Positions 1 through 7,882 of a DNA stretch of 64,000 nucleotides are shown in pieces. Source of the DNA: Moritella yayanosii. Its GTDB lineage: Bacteria; Pseudomonadota; Gammaproteobacteria; Enterobacterales; Moritellaceae. Location of the stretch: assembly GCF_900465055.1 (NCBI RefSeq), contig NZ_LS483250.1, positions 1,922,001-1,986,000 of the forward strand, read 5' to 3'. A program made the translations under genes and the position numbers. Position 1 is the stretch's first letter, and each line of letters begins with the position of its first letter. The notes under the pieces are model-generated. The model was not told the DNA's origin. It worked only from the letters and a program-made list of their open reading frames with translations, and made no database searches.

Positions 1-170
1 GCCTCAAGCGTTAAAAACAATGGCGCGTTATCAGCTTGGCTAAAATAGTTTTGATCTGCATGGGTTAATACCCAACGGCTATTATTATTCTTTTGAGTTG
101 CTAGCCACTCGGGGCTTTTACGTTGATTAGATGCACGGTCGAGTAACATCTCACTATATTTAAGCATCAT
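1..170 (-). CDS. nudC: NAD(+)/NADH diphosphatase NudC, N-terminal part (cut by window edge)
   Basis: Read leftward from the ATG at 170, the first 56 codons are open to the window edge and begin MMLKYSEMLLDRASNQRK. This resembles the N-terminal domain of NudC-type Nudix hydrolases, which contains an LDRA-x-x-RK stretch. NudC hydrolyses NAD(H) and removes NAD caps from RNA. A good ribosome-binding site (AAGGATGA) lies just upstream of the start. The Nudix box itself is outside the window, so the call rests on the N-terminal domain only. The gene lies 75 bp downstream of the LysR gene on the same strand. Confidence 0.6.
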   Translation of the reverse strand, partial: MMLKYSEMLLDRASNQRKSPEWLATQKNNNSRWVLTHADQNYFSQADNAPLFLTLE

Positions 171-245
171 TATCATCCTTGCTTGTTTTCAAATTTATTT
201 TGTTACTTATTTTGTGCTTCGCTTGTTTTGTCAGTTCCTCGCAGC

Positions 246-1151
246 TTAACTAAAGTTATCTGCTTGGCGTTGATAAAACTGGTAGATATGTTCGATGAAC
301 AGCTTCACTTTTAATGGCTGAAGCTTGGTATACGGGTAGATCGCATAAATACCTAACGACTTAGCCACCTGTTTTGGCAATACTTCAACCAAGGTTCCCG
401 CTTGTAAATCATCGGCCACCAGCACTTTCGGTACATAGATCAAGCCTAAATTAAACAACGCCGCTTTGCGTAATGCCGCAGAGTTATTGGTACTGAAGTT
501 ACCTGATATTTTCACGCTGTAATCTGCTTCACGGCCTTTAAACAACCACTCATTCGCGCCACTTTCCTGATGGCTGTAAGCCAAACAATTATACTTGTCT
601 AAATCTTGAGGGTGTTTCGGTGTGCCGTTTTTAACTAAATAGGCTGGCGATGCGCAGATCACCCATTGTGCTTGCACTAGACGGCGGGCGATATAGCTGG
701 AATCTTGTAATGCACCAGTACGAATTGCCAAGTCAAAGTTATTATCAATTAAATCAACAAAGCTATTATCCAGATCCATATGCACATGAATATCAGGATA
801 ACTGGCACTAAAATCGGCGATTGCTTCGGCTAAAATCATTTCACCAGACACTGTCGGTACAGTTAACCGAATAGAGCCGGATAAGCTATCCCCTAGCCCA
901 TTCATCGCGTCAACGGCACCTTGCACCGATTGGTAGATGGTTCTGGCGTGTTCAAAAAAAACTTTACCGGCTTCCGTTAACGTTAACTTACGTGTGGTGC
1001 GGAAGATCAGTTGCACACCCATCTCTTTTTCTAAACGAGTAATGTGTTTACTCACCACCGACTTAGTTAAACCAACAATATCCGCCGCTTTACTAAAAGA
1101 ACCTTGTTCAATTAGGTGATAAAAAATTAAAAAATCATCGGTACTTCGCAT
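246..1151 (-). CDS. LysR-family transcriptional regulator
   Basis: A 301-residue protein of normal LysR length. The N-terminal winged helix-turn-helix (about residues 5-62) contains GSFSKAADIVGLTKSVVSKHI, followed by a linker helix and a periplasmic-binding-protein-like effector domain (about 90-295). It reads like the CrgA-type subgroup. It is divergent from the FAD/Fe-S dehydrogenase at 1340, so control of that gene, probably with a hydroxy-acid co-inducer, is the likely role (inference). The 188-bp gap between them holds a palindrome fit for LysR binding. The effector is not readable from sequence. Confidence 0.9.
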   Translation of the reverse strand: MRSTDDFLIFYHLIEQGSFSKAADIVGLTKSVVSKHITRLEKEMGVQLIFRTTRKLTLTEAGKVFFEHARTIYQSVQGAVDAMNGLGDSLSGSIRLTVPTVSGEMILAEAIADFSASYPDIHVHMDLDNSFVDLIDNNFDLAIRTGALQDSSYIARRLVQAQWVICASPAYLVKNGTPKHPQDLDKYNCLAYSHQESGANEWLFKGREADYSVKISGNFSTNNSAALRKAALFNLGLIYVPKVLVADDLQAGTLVEVLPKQVAKSLGIYAIYPYTKLQPLKVKLFIEHIYQFYQRQADNFS

Positions 1152-1201
1152 TATTGGTCCACTTTATGAAACAGTCATGTGTAATCGGGCTAGTATATCA
1201 A

Positions 1202-1222
1202 ATAGTACGAGTTCGGTACTAT
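1202..1222. promoter_or_regulatory. Candidate LysR-type operator palindrome
   Basis: A perfect 7-bp inverted repeat, ATAGTAC and GTACTAT, separated by 7 bases. It contains the T-N11-A spacing expected for LysR-type regulators. It sits between the divergent lysR start (1151) and the dehydrogenase start (1340), where an autoregulatory and activating site is expected. Binding is inferred. Confidence 0.55.
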
Positions 1223-1339
1223 ATCTAAGATCACATAAGTGATTTGTCTAAAACCGCATCATTACAAAATTAAATAAACATAATGTGGCACATTAACAAC
1301 AAAATAAAAATAACATCGCCGCATTATTAGGAGCCTGCA

Positions 1340-4177
1340 ATGTCTGACCCTTACCACATACTGATTAGCAAATTACGCCAGTCCATTGATGAAAAACGTA
1401 TTATCACCGACCCGACGCTCACCTTCGCTTACGGTACCGATGCCAGTTTTTATCGTTTAATCCCAAAATTGATCTTACAACTCGCTAATTTAGACGAAGT
1501 GGTATTGGTGATTAAGACTTGCTTTGAGATGACAATTCCCGTGACCTTCCGCGCGGCAGGCACCAGCTTATCCGGTCAAGCCTTGTCAGACTCGGTACTG
1601 ATCATGCTGACCTCTGATTGGCGCGAACATAAAGTCTTAGACAACGGCAAACAGATCTGGCTACAACCGGGTATTATCGGTGCTGAAGCGAATAAGATCT
1701 TAGCCCCTTATCAACGTAAGATCGGTCCGGATCCAGCCTCGATCAATACTTGTAAGATCGGTGGTATTGCCGCCAACAATTCATCTGGCATGTGTTGTGG
1801 TACTGCGCAAAATAGTTACCAAACCTTAGCGGGCATGACCGTGGTACTTGCCGACGGTACGGTACTCAATACCTTAGACAGTTACAGTGTCGCGCAGTTT
1901 AAAATCAGTCATAAACAGATGCTCGATGATCTGACTGACCTTGCGCAAGCGTGTAAAGACAATACTCCATTAGCCGATAAGATCCGCCACAAATATCGCC
2001 TTAAAAACACCACAGGTTATAGCCTTAACTCATTAACCGATTACAGCGATCCCATTGATGTATTACAGCATTTGTTTATTGGCTCGGAAGGTACGTTGGG
2101 CTTCATTGCCGATATCACTTACAATACGGTGATCGACCATAGTTTTAAAGCCACGGGTCTGTATTTATTTGCCGATATTGAGCAAACTTGTTTCGCCGTA
2201 AGCACACTTGCTAATACCAGTATTGCGGCGGTGGAATTAATGGATAATCGCGCCTTAAATTCGGTGGCAGATAGACCGGGGATGCCAGAGTTTATCACTC
2301 GGCTTGCTACTGAACACAATACCGAAGCGGCCGCATTGTTAGTAGAGATCCACGCTGAAAATGAAACAGCGTTACAGCAACAAATCGCCGAAATTAGCGC
2401 ATTGATAAACCAGTTTACCCCAACTGACGCAATTGAATTTAGTACCGATACCAAGATCTACAATCAGTTATGGGCGATCCGTAAAGAGCTGTTCCCCGCA
2501 GTAGGCGCGGTACGTGAAGTGGGTACCACCGTGATCATCGAAGACGTGGCATTTCCTATTGAACAACTAGCCGCAGCAGTACGTGACTTAGAGATCTTGT
2601 TAAAAAAATACCATTATGATGAAGCGATCATCTTTGGCCATGCATTAGCGGGCAACTTACACTTTGTGTTTACCCAAGCATTCGAAACAGAAAAAGAAAT
2701 CAATCGTTACAGTAGTTTCATGGACGATGTGGCGCAGTTAGTCGCGGTCAAGTATCAAGGTTCATTAAAAGCCGAGCACGGTACTGGTCGTAACATGGCA
2801 CCGTATGTCGAGCTGGAATGGGGTAGCGAAGGTTATGCCTTGATGCAAGAAATAAAACGCATCTTTGATAAAACCGGTATTTTAAACCCCGGTGTGATCT
2901 TAAATGATAATAAAAATAGCCACATTACCGATTTAAAAATCATGCCAGCAGCAGACCCACTGATTGATAAATGTATCGAGTGTGGGTTTTGTGAACCGGT
3001 TTGCCCATCACGCGAATTATCGCTAACGCCACGACAACGTAATACCGTATATCGTGAGATCAGCCGCTTACAGCGTAGCCAAGAAGATCCGGCGCGTCTT
3101 GCCGAGTTAGAAAAATCGTTTAAATATTTAGGCATTGATACCTGCGCCGCAACAGGCTTATGTGCAGAACGCTGCCCAGTGGAGATTAATACTGGTGACT
3201 TGATCCGTAAATTACGCCAACAACACTCTCCTATCGCCAATGTTATCGCACGTTGGAGTAGCGATCACTTTGCTGGGGTAACCAGTGCCACACAAGCTGG
3301 ATTAAGTATTGCGAATGGTATTCATAGTGTTTTAGGCACTAAAGCGATGCGTACTGTTACCAAAGCCACCCGTAAACTCAGTGGCGGAGCAGTACCATTA
3401 TGGACGCCGAGCATGCCGAAAGCAGCCGGCAAAGTGACGCTATTAGCCAGTGATGGTCTGACGCATAAAAAAGTCGTCTACTTCCCAAGTTGTGCGGCAC
3501 GTAATATGGGCACAGCAAAGAATGCCATGGATAACCGCCCGCTTGCTGAAGTAACACAAGCGGTACTACAAAAAGCCGGTATTGAAGTGATTATGCCAAG
3601 CAAGTTATCGGAAAAATGCTGTGGTATGCCGTATAAGAGTAAAGGTTTTGTGGAGACAGCCTTGAGTAAATCGGCACAGTTAGAAGCGGCATTATGGGAA
3701 GCATCTGAGCAGGGTAAACTACCAGTATTAATGGATACCAGCCCCTGCGCGAGTACTAGTATTGAGATGATGACCAAAGACATCGCGATTTATGAACCGT
3801 TCCGCTTTGTGGCTGAGTTCGTAATGCCGCATGTTGATATTACCCCACAAGCAGAACCTGTGATGTTACATATTACCTGTACCTCACGTAAGCAAGGTTT
3901 AGCGGGTGTGATGGAAAAAGTCAGTCGTGCTTGTGCGCAACAAGTGATTATTCCAGACGACATTCAATGCTGTGGTTTTGCCGGAGATAAAGGCTTTACT
4001 ATCCCAGAATTGAACGCCTCGGCCTTGTCACCATTAGCACGTCAAGTACCAAGTAATTGCAGTGAGGGTTATTCAAATAGCCGAACGTGTGAGATTGGCT
4101 TGTCAGAGCACAGTGGCATTGAATATCGCTCGATATTGTATCTGGTAGATAAAGTGAGTGAAAAGCGTGTGGGCTAG
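1340..4177 (+). CDS. FAD- and Fe-S-dependent D-lactate (2-hydroxy acid) dehydrogenase, Dld-II/YdiJ type
   Basis: A 945-residue flavo-iron-sulfur dehydrogenase. The FAD_binding_4 domain carries RAAGTSLSGQA at 71-81, followed by a FAD-oxidase C-terminal domain to about 530. Two 4Fe-4S cysteine clusters start at C545 (CIECGFCEPVCP) and C602 (CAATGLCAERCP). Two CCG-domain motifs start at C760 and C877. This order matches the quinone-linked D-lactate dehydrogenase Dld-II described in Shewanella, and E. coli YdiJ, a D-2-hydroxyglutarate dehydrogenase. The ATG follows an AGGAG site. No lactate permease or lldEFG genes are adjacent, so the substrate (D-lactate or another D-2-hydroxy acid) stays open. 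The likely regulator is the divergent LysR. Confidence 0.85.
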   Translation: MSDPYHILISKLRQSIDEKRIITDPTLTFAYGTDASFYRLIPKLILQLANLDEVVLVIKTCFEMTIPVTFRAAGTSLSGQALSDSVLIMLTSDWREHKVLDNGKQIWLQPGIIGAEANKILAPYQRKIGPDPASINTCKIGGIAANNSSGMCCGTAQNSYQTLAGMTVVLADGTVLNTLDSYSVAQFKISHKQMLDDLTDLAQACKDNTPLADKIRHKYRLKNTTGYSLNSLTDYSDPIDVLQHLFIGSEGTLGFIADITYNTVIDHSFKATGLYLFADIEQTCFAVSTLANTSIAAVELMDNRALNSVADRPGMPEFITRLATEHNTEAAALLVEIHAENETALQQQIAEISALINQFTPTDAIEFSTDTKIYNQLWAIRKELFPAVGAVREVGTTVIIEDVAFPIEQLAAAVRDLEILLKKYHYDEAIIFGHALAGNLHFVFTQAFETEKEINRYSSFMDDVAQLVAVKYQGSLKAEHGTGRNMAPYVELEWGSEGYALMQEIKRIFDKTGILNPGVILNDNKNSHITDLKIMPAADPLIDKCIECGFCEPVCPSRELSLTPRQRNTVYREISRLQRSQEDPARLAELEKSFKYLGIDTCAATGLCAERCPVEINTGDLIRKLRQQHSPIANVIARWSSDHFAGVTSATQAGLSIANGIHSVLGTKAMRTVTKATRKLSGGAVPLWTPSMPKAAGKVTLLASDGLTHKKVVYFPSCAARNMGTAKNAMDNRPLAEVTQAVLQKAGIEVIMPSKLSEKCCGMPYKSKGFVETALSKSAQLEAALWEASEQGKLPVLMDTSPCASTSIEMMTKDIAIYEPFRFVAEFVMPHVDITPQAEPVMLHITCTSRKQGLAGVMEKVSRACAQQVIIPDDIQCCGFAGDKGFTIPELNASALSPLARQVPSNCSEGYSNSRTCEIGLSEHSGIEYRSILYLVDKVSEKRVG

Positions 4178-4206
4178 AAGATCGTAAGTTCGGCCCCCTA
4201 TAATTC

Positions 4207-4244
4207 AAACTAGTAAGGCATATGCGATAATGCCTCACTAGTTT
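4207..4244. terminator. Hairpin between convergent genes
   Basis: Two 15-nt arms (4207-4221 and 4230-4244) pair at 14 positions around an 8-nt loop. They lie between the dehydrogenase stop (4177) and the stop of the opposing small gene, which the right arm overlaps. There is no strong T-run on either side, so intrinsic termination is plausible but not certain. Confidence 0.5.
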
Positions 4245-4656
4245 AATGATTATACATATCAAACTTGGTATCAATCCATACCACGAAAAATGTATCCTCT
4301 TCTATATAACCCATCAACCGTCCCTGCTTATTCGGTAATCTAAATACAACAACCTTTTCTTGATCGTTAAATTTATTTGGGACACTAGGAAGTGAATTAA
4401 AAGAGGACTTTTCTATTTTTTCAAAGCCTTGTTCGCGCGGTAAATCTTTAATATCTTGCCAAGTACATTGGCTCAAATTAATTATTTTTTTAATAACCGC
4501 TTTTTGAGTATCTCCATCTGCCTTATGAATGCCTCGATTAGAAGCAAAGCAAAATTCAAACGAAAATTTAGGAAAGCGATTATTCACATTATCAATCGAT
4601 TTTTCTTGTTCTTTTTTATGCTTTGCAAGAAATCTAGCTTTATTTTGGTTAGCCAA
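4243..4656 (-). CDS. Small protein paired with an AAA ATPase (unknown function)
   Basis: 137 residues, starting at a TTG that overlaps the end of the ATPase gene by 8 bp; no in-frame ATG precedes the last quarter. A GGGGTG stretch about 7 bases upstream could be the ribosome-binding site. The N-terminus is lysine-rich and charged. The C-terminal half has alternating hydrophobic strands (VVVFRLPNKQGRLMGY, FFVVWID), suggesting a small alpha/beta or RelE-like fold, but I do not recognise the family. Tight coupling to a COG1106-type ATPase suggests an effector or toxin partner of a two-gene system (inference). Base composition is more AT-rich than neighbouring core genes. Confidence 0.65.
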   Translation of the reverse strand: MANQNKARFLAKHKKEQEKSIDNVNNRFPKFSFEFCFASNRGIHKADGDTQKAVIKKIINLSQCTWQDIKDLPREQGFEKIEKSSFNSLPSVPNKFNDQEKVVVFRLPNKQGRLMGYIEEDTFFVVWIDTKFDMYNH

Positions 4657-5800
4657 TATTAGGCACCCCGCCTATGCTGCCTTTCTTATAATGCGGTGTT
4701 ATTGGTCTATTGTTACGTAATAGATCACTAGGCAGTTCATCAAGGCGATATGAGTAACTCTCATTGTCACTTTTATTAATGAGCACTGTTCTATATTTAC
4801 CCATTGAATCAAGTATTTGGTCATTTTGACAGGTGAAAATTAACTGTGTGTTACTTCCTTTTTCAAATAGCTTAATTAACTCAGGAATAATAAGGCTATG
4901 TAAATGAAGATCTAACTCATCCCATACCATGAAAGCGCCATAAGGTAGTTCATCATTATCGCGGTGAATAATCGCAAAACAATAACCAAGTAACTTATAT
5001 AGTCTCTTGGTTCCACTAGATTGATGATGCATTCTCAATTTTTTTATTTTGCCATTAATCTCAAAACAAAATAATGGAAAGTAAACTTTTTCACCGTCAC
5101 CATTTTCATAAAAATCTATCTGTATATCAATTATACCGGTATCAAAAAAACGTAATTTTTCTTTAACAAAATCGAGTATTTCGGGACTTTCATGATAAAG
5201 TTTTGAAAAATCGCCGTCCTTCGATATCTCCTTAAATCCAGAATAACCAACATTTTTCAATGCCAAATTAAAGAAATCGTACATACCTTTGATACAAGGT
5301 ATTTCATGTTGATGTGCGGAGCTAATTATGGATGCGTTTGCCCTTAATTGTGGTATGTTTCGCAGGCCTGAATACTCATCATCCACATGTTCCAGAACTG
5401 TCTCTCGTCGAAAAAACAGTACTTTGTTAGAATCGGAAATTAAAGTTAACTTCTCATCAACTACTTTATTGTCCTGCAAGCTCAAATCGTATCGATAATC
5501 CAAATGATTGATTCGGAATTCACAGAAAAGATGCGTTGGCATTTTATTACCAAAATAAGTTTCGAGAGCCAGCTTACCTTCAGGTTTTTCATTAAATGAT
5601 GAGGCTATAAATGAGGCGATAAAAGACAAGGCTTTAAGTGCGTTGGTCTTGCCGGCAGCATTAGCGCCTTTGATGCACATGACTTGGCTATAGTCTTTCC
5701 CGTTTGAAATATCTTCAGGGCAATTCTTATTTAATCTAAGATCTATTTCAAAATCTTCTTTAAAACAAAAATAATTACTGCCGCCATACCTTAAAATCAT
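4649..5800 (-). CDS. AAA15/COG1106-type ABC-like ATPase, candidate defence ATPase
   Basis: 383 residues. Walker A GANAAGKT is at 45-52, an ABC-like signature SSGTKR at 261-266, and Walker B FMVWDELDLHLH at 290-301. This is the layout of RecF/SMC-like ATPases of the COG1106 (RloA-like) group, which often belong to phage-defence or toxin modules. The usual switch histidine (IFTTHN in relatives) reads IFTCQN here, with Q325 in its place. A good ribosome-binding site (AAGGGT) precedes the ATG. It is co-transcribed with, and overlaps, the small gene at 4243. It sits alone between core genes, as acquired pairs often do. The defence role is inferred from family context. Confidence 0.75.
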   Translation of the reverse strand: MILRYGGSNYFCFKEDFEIDLRLNKNCPEDISNGKDYSQVMCIKGANAAGKTNALKALSFIASFIASSFNEKPEGKLALETYFGNKMPTHLFCEFRINHLDYRYDLSLQDNKVVDEKLTLISDSNKVLFFRRETVLEHVDDEYSGLRNIPQLRANASIISSAHQHEIPCIKGMYDFFNLALKNVGYSGFKEISKDGDFSKLYHESPEILDFVKEKLRFFDTGIIDIQIDFYENGDGEKVYFPLFCFEINGKIKKLRMHHQSSGTKRLYKLLGYCFAIIHRDNDELPYGAFMVWDELDLHLHSLIIPELIKLFEKGSNTQLIFTCQNDQILDSMGKYRTVLINKSDNESYSYRLDELPSDLLRNNRPITPHYKKGSIGGVPNIG

Positions 5801-5967
5801 ACATACCCTTAGCTATTAATATTACATTAAACGCCATAAATTGAAAACATCAACCAAATATGGCGGAAGTAAATATACATGACAATACTTTAAAATAATA
5901 GGGAATCGTGTGTTAATGAAAAATATAACGCTAATGGCCGAAAATAAAACGTCCAAAATTAAAGGAG

Positions 5968-6438
5968 TCATCCATTACGCAATACCAGATAATCACCAAC
6001 CGCACCTGTGCCCTTACCGACTTCAATAAACCCTCTTGAAAAATAAAACTGTATCGCTTTTTCATTCTTCACCAGGCATTTCAATATCTGTGGTCTGCCA
6101 TTTAACTCAGTTAGCATAGCGAGTAATTTCGAACCAACGCCTATGCCCTGCGCATCATCGGCAACAAACAAGTGATGGATGAAATTATCCGGTTCATAAA
6201 CGGCGATAAAACCAAGTACTCTGTCACCAGTCACGGCTACATAAATAGTGTCATCGGTAACATGCGCATCAAAATCCGTTAGCTGATAACCGCAGCTATC
6301 TAACCAAGTGAAAGTTGATGTCCTTGATGCCATATAAAGCGCACGTAACGCCGGTAAATATTGTGGTGAGTATGTTGCTATCTCCATATAATTGCTATTT
6401 TCATTAACTGATGTCCATATACTGTTCCTTCCATACAA
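5968..6438 (-). CDS. GNAT-family N-acetyltransferase
   Basis: 156 residues. The acetyl-CoA-binding motif is DDAQGIGVGSKLL (about 93-105), preceded by the strand FIHHLFV and followed by KNEKAIQFYFSRGF, typical of GNAT enzymes. The first ATG is preferred because AAGGAAC lies 8 bases upstream; the internal ATG at residue 18 has no such site. It starts 8 bp after the stop of the next GNAT gene upstream, so the two form an operon. The substrate is unknown; small-molecule or amino-acid acetylation is possible. Confidence 0.85.
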   Translation of the reverse strand: MYGRNSIWTSVNENSNYMEIATYSPQYLPALRALYMASRTSTFTWLDSCGYQLTDFDAHVTDDTIYVAVTGDRVLGFIAVYEPDNFIHHLFVADDAQGIGVGSKLLAMLTELNGRPQILKCLVKNEKAIQFYFSRGFIEVGKGTGAVGDYLVLRNG

Positions 6439-6446
6439 ATCGTTCC

Positions 6447-6986
6447 TTAACGTAGATCTGTACGGTGAATACCGTAAATCGCATGGTCGACTATCTCACC
6501 ATTAACGTTTTCATCATTACTAATAATGCCTTCTAAGACCATATTCAAACGCTCACAGACTCGACGACTTGCGGTATTATCGACAGCGGCATATATCTCG
6601 ACTTTGTCCATGCTTAACTCAGAGAATGCGTATTCAATTAAAAAACTCACGGCTTTGGTTACAATGCCGGAACCTTGGTATTTTTCACTTAACCAATAGC
6701 CCACTACAACCTTTTTCAATTCCTGATCAATACTGTTAAAACTGACATTACCCACCACAGTATGCTGATAAACAATCGCACAAGTCATCGACTTACCTTC
6801 TGCGTATCCTTGCAATGATTTACGGATAAACTCAAGAAAGAAGGCTTCGTTATTGGCATGTGTCGCCCACGGTAACCATTTTGATAGATACGCACGTTCT
6901 GCTGTCACTATATCTAAATAATGTCTAGCGAATGACGGCTGCACAATAGCTAATTGTAAATCTGGACCAATATTTAATGTAAACAT
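6447..6986 (-). CDS. RimL/RimJ-like GNAT acetyltransferase
   Basis: 179 residues, the same length as E. coli RimL, with a matching architecture. WLSEKYQGSGIVTKAVSFLI (about 98-117) is the acetyl-CoA loop, and VDNTASRRVCERLNM is the conserved segment after it. RimL-family enzymes acetylate N-termini of ribosomal proteins, but close paralogues act on other substrates, so the target is not certain. AAGAG precedes the ATG. It is the first gene of a two-gene GNAT operon. Confidence 0.8.
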   Translation of the reverse strand: MFTLNIGPDLQLAIVQPSFARHYLDIVTAERAYLSKWLPWATHANNEAFFLEFIRKSLQGYAEGKSMTCAIVYQHTVVGNVSFNSIDQELKKVVVGYWLSEKYQGSGIVTKAVSFLIEYAFSELSMDKVEIYAAVDNTASRRVCERLNMVLEGIISNDENVNGEIVDHAIYGIHRTDLR

Positions 6987-7105
6987 TCATACTCTTGAAT
7001 ATGATTTATCACCCCCTCATATTAGGATTTATTTATACCTCAAACAAGGTATTCGTTCACAGATGAAAAATAAAAATGCGCCAATGGCTGATGCTTTGTA
7101 TTCTA

Positions 7106-7750
7106 TTAAGCTTGGGTATAACTAATGATATTGTGGAAGGTCACTGGCTTATCCGTCATATTGCGGTAACCGTGTTGCTGGTCAGCATTAAATTTAATAC
7201 TTTCACCTTGTGTCAAGGTATGCCATTCCAGCTCAATACCATCGGCTGTGAGTGCTAAGAAGTATTCCATAGAGCCATCAACAGCAATGATATGTTCAAC
7301 CACGCCAGCATTATGCGGTGCCGAAATATGTTCACGTTGTGGATCTAAAGTGATCTGGAATACTTCCAGTTTAGTCAGTGCGTCATAAGGAAATAATGTC
7401 ACGATGTGAATATCATCTTCACTATTCTGCAATTTATTTAGGGCTGTATTTAACGATGTATTGGCAGCAGTTTCTGCCTGCGTTTGCGCTAAGTCGGTCA
7501 GAAAGTAAGACAGCGGCAGCTCAAAACCATTAGCGATATTCCATAATTTCACCACGGTTGGACTTGATTCCCCGCGTTCAATTTGCCCTAACATGGCTTT
7601 TGATACACCCGTATGTTGACTGGTTTTATCTAAACTCCAGCCTTTGTTACTGCGCGCCGTTTTAAGACGACTCCCTAAAGATGTGTGAATATTGATAATA
7701 ATGCCCTTGGTGAACGCTCTTTTTGTAAAGTTATCTTGGTAATAACTCAT
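7106..7750 (-). CDS. XRE-family regulator with C-terminal cupin, YdcN/SutR-like
   Basis: 214 residues. The helix-turn-helix (about 27-82) contains SLDKTSQHTGVSKAMLGQIE and is very close to the YdcN/SutR type. A cupin-like sensing domain follows (about 105-212). In E. coli ydcN is divergent from the BenE-family transporter ydcO; the same pair and orientation occur here. The adjoining intergenic region carries two near-identical palindromes that are likely its operators. The start codon has no clear Shine-Dalgarno sequence, so the first residues are less certain. Confidence 0.85.
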   Translation of the reverse strand: MSYYQDNFTKRAFTKGIIINIHTSLGSRLKTARSNKGWSLDKTSQHTGVSKAMLGQIERGESSPTVVKLWNIANGFELPLSYFLTDLAQTQAETAANTSLNTALNKLQNSEDDIHIVTLFPYDALTKLEVFQITLDPQREHISAPHNAGVVEHIIAVDGSMEYFLALTADGIELEWHTLTQGESIKFNADQQHGYRNMTDKPVTFHNIISYTQA

Positions 7751-7782
7751 TTGTTAAAAGCTGTCTGCTGTAAAAAAATAAG

Positions 7783-7802
7783 CTTGTGCGTTATAACATA
7801 CA
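7783..7802. promoter_or_regulatory. Operator copy 1 for the YdcN-like regulator (candidate)
   Basis: First copy of a 20-bp sequence, CTTGTGCGTTATAACATACA, repeated 39 bp downstream with two mismatches. It is an imperfect palindrome lying 33 bp upstream of the regulator start on the opposite strand. Binding by the adjacent XRE-cupin protein is inferred from position and symmetry. Confidence 0.55.
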
Positions 7803-7821
7803 GTGCTATTTTTAATAAATT

Positions 7822-7842
7822 CTTGTGCGTTATTACGTACAA
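7822..7842. promoter_or_regulatory. Operator copy 2 for the YdcN-like regulator (candidate)
   Basis: Second copy, with core TTGTGCGTTATTACGTACAA (7823-7842). It is more symmetrical than copy 1: the half-sites TTGTGCGT and ACGTACAA pair except at one position. It lies about 40 bp upstream of the benE start at 7883 and would overlap that promoter. Confidence 0.55.
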
Positions 7843-7882
7843 ACACTTTATCACGGAATCGATAATTGGAGAAGTAGCGGCA

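Noticed and set aside
4456-4720. Plus-strand frames opposite the small ATPase-partner gene
   Set aside because: Lysine- and phenylalanine-rich antisense frames of AT-rich DNA without start signals.
7685-7882. N-terminal extension of the BenE-like protein
   Set aside because: It would overlap the divergent regulator gene and both operator palindromes; BenE homology starts at 7883.
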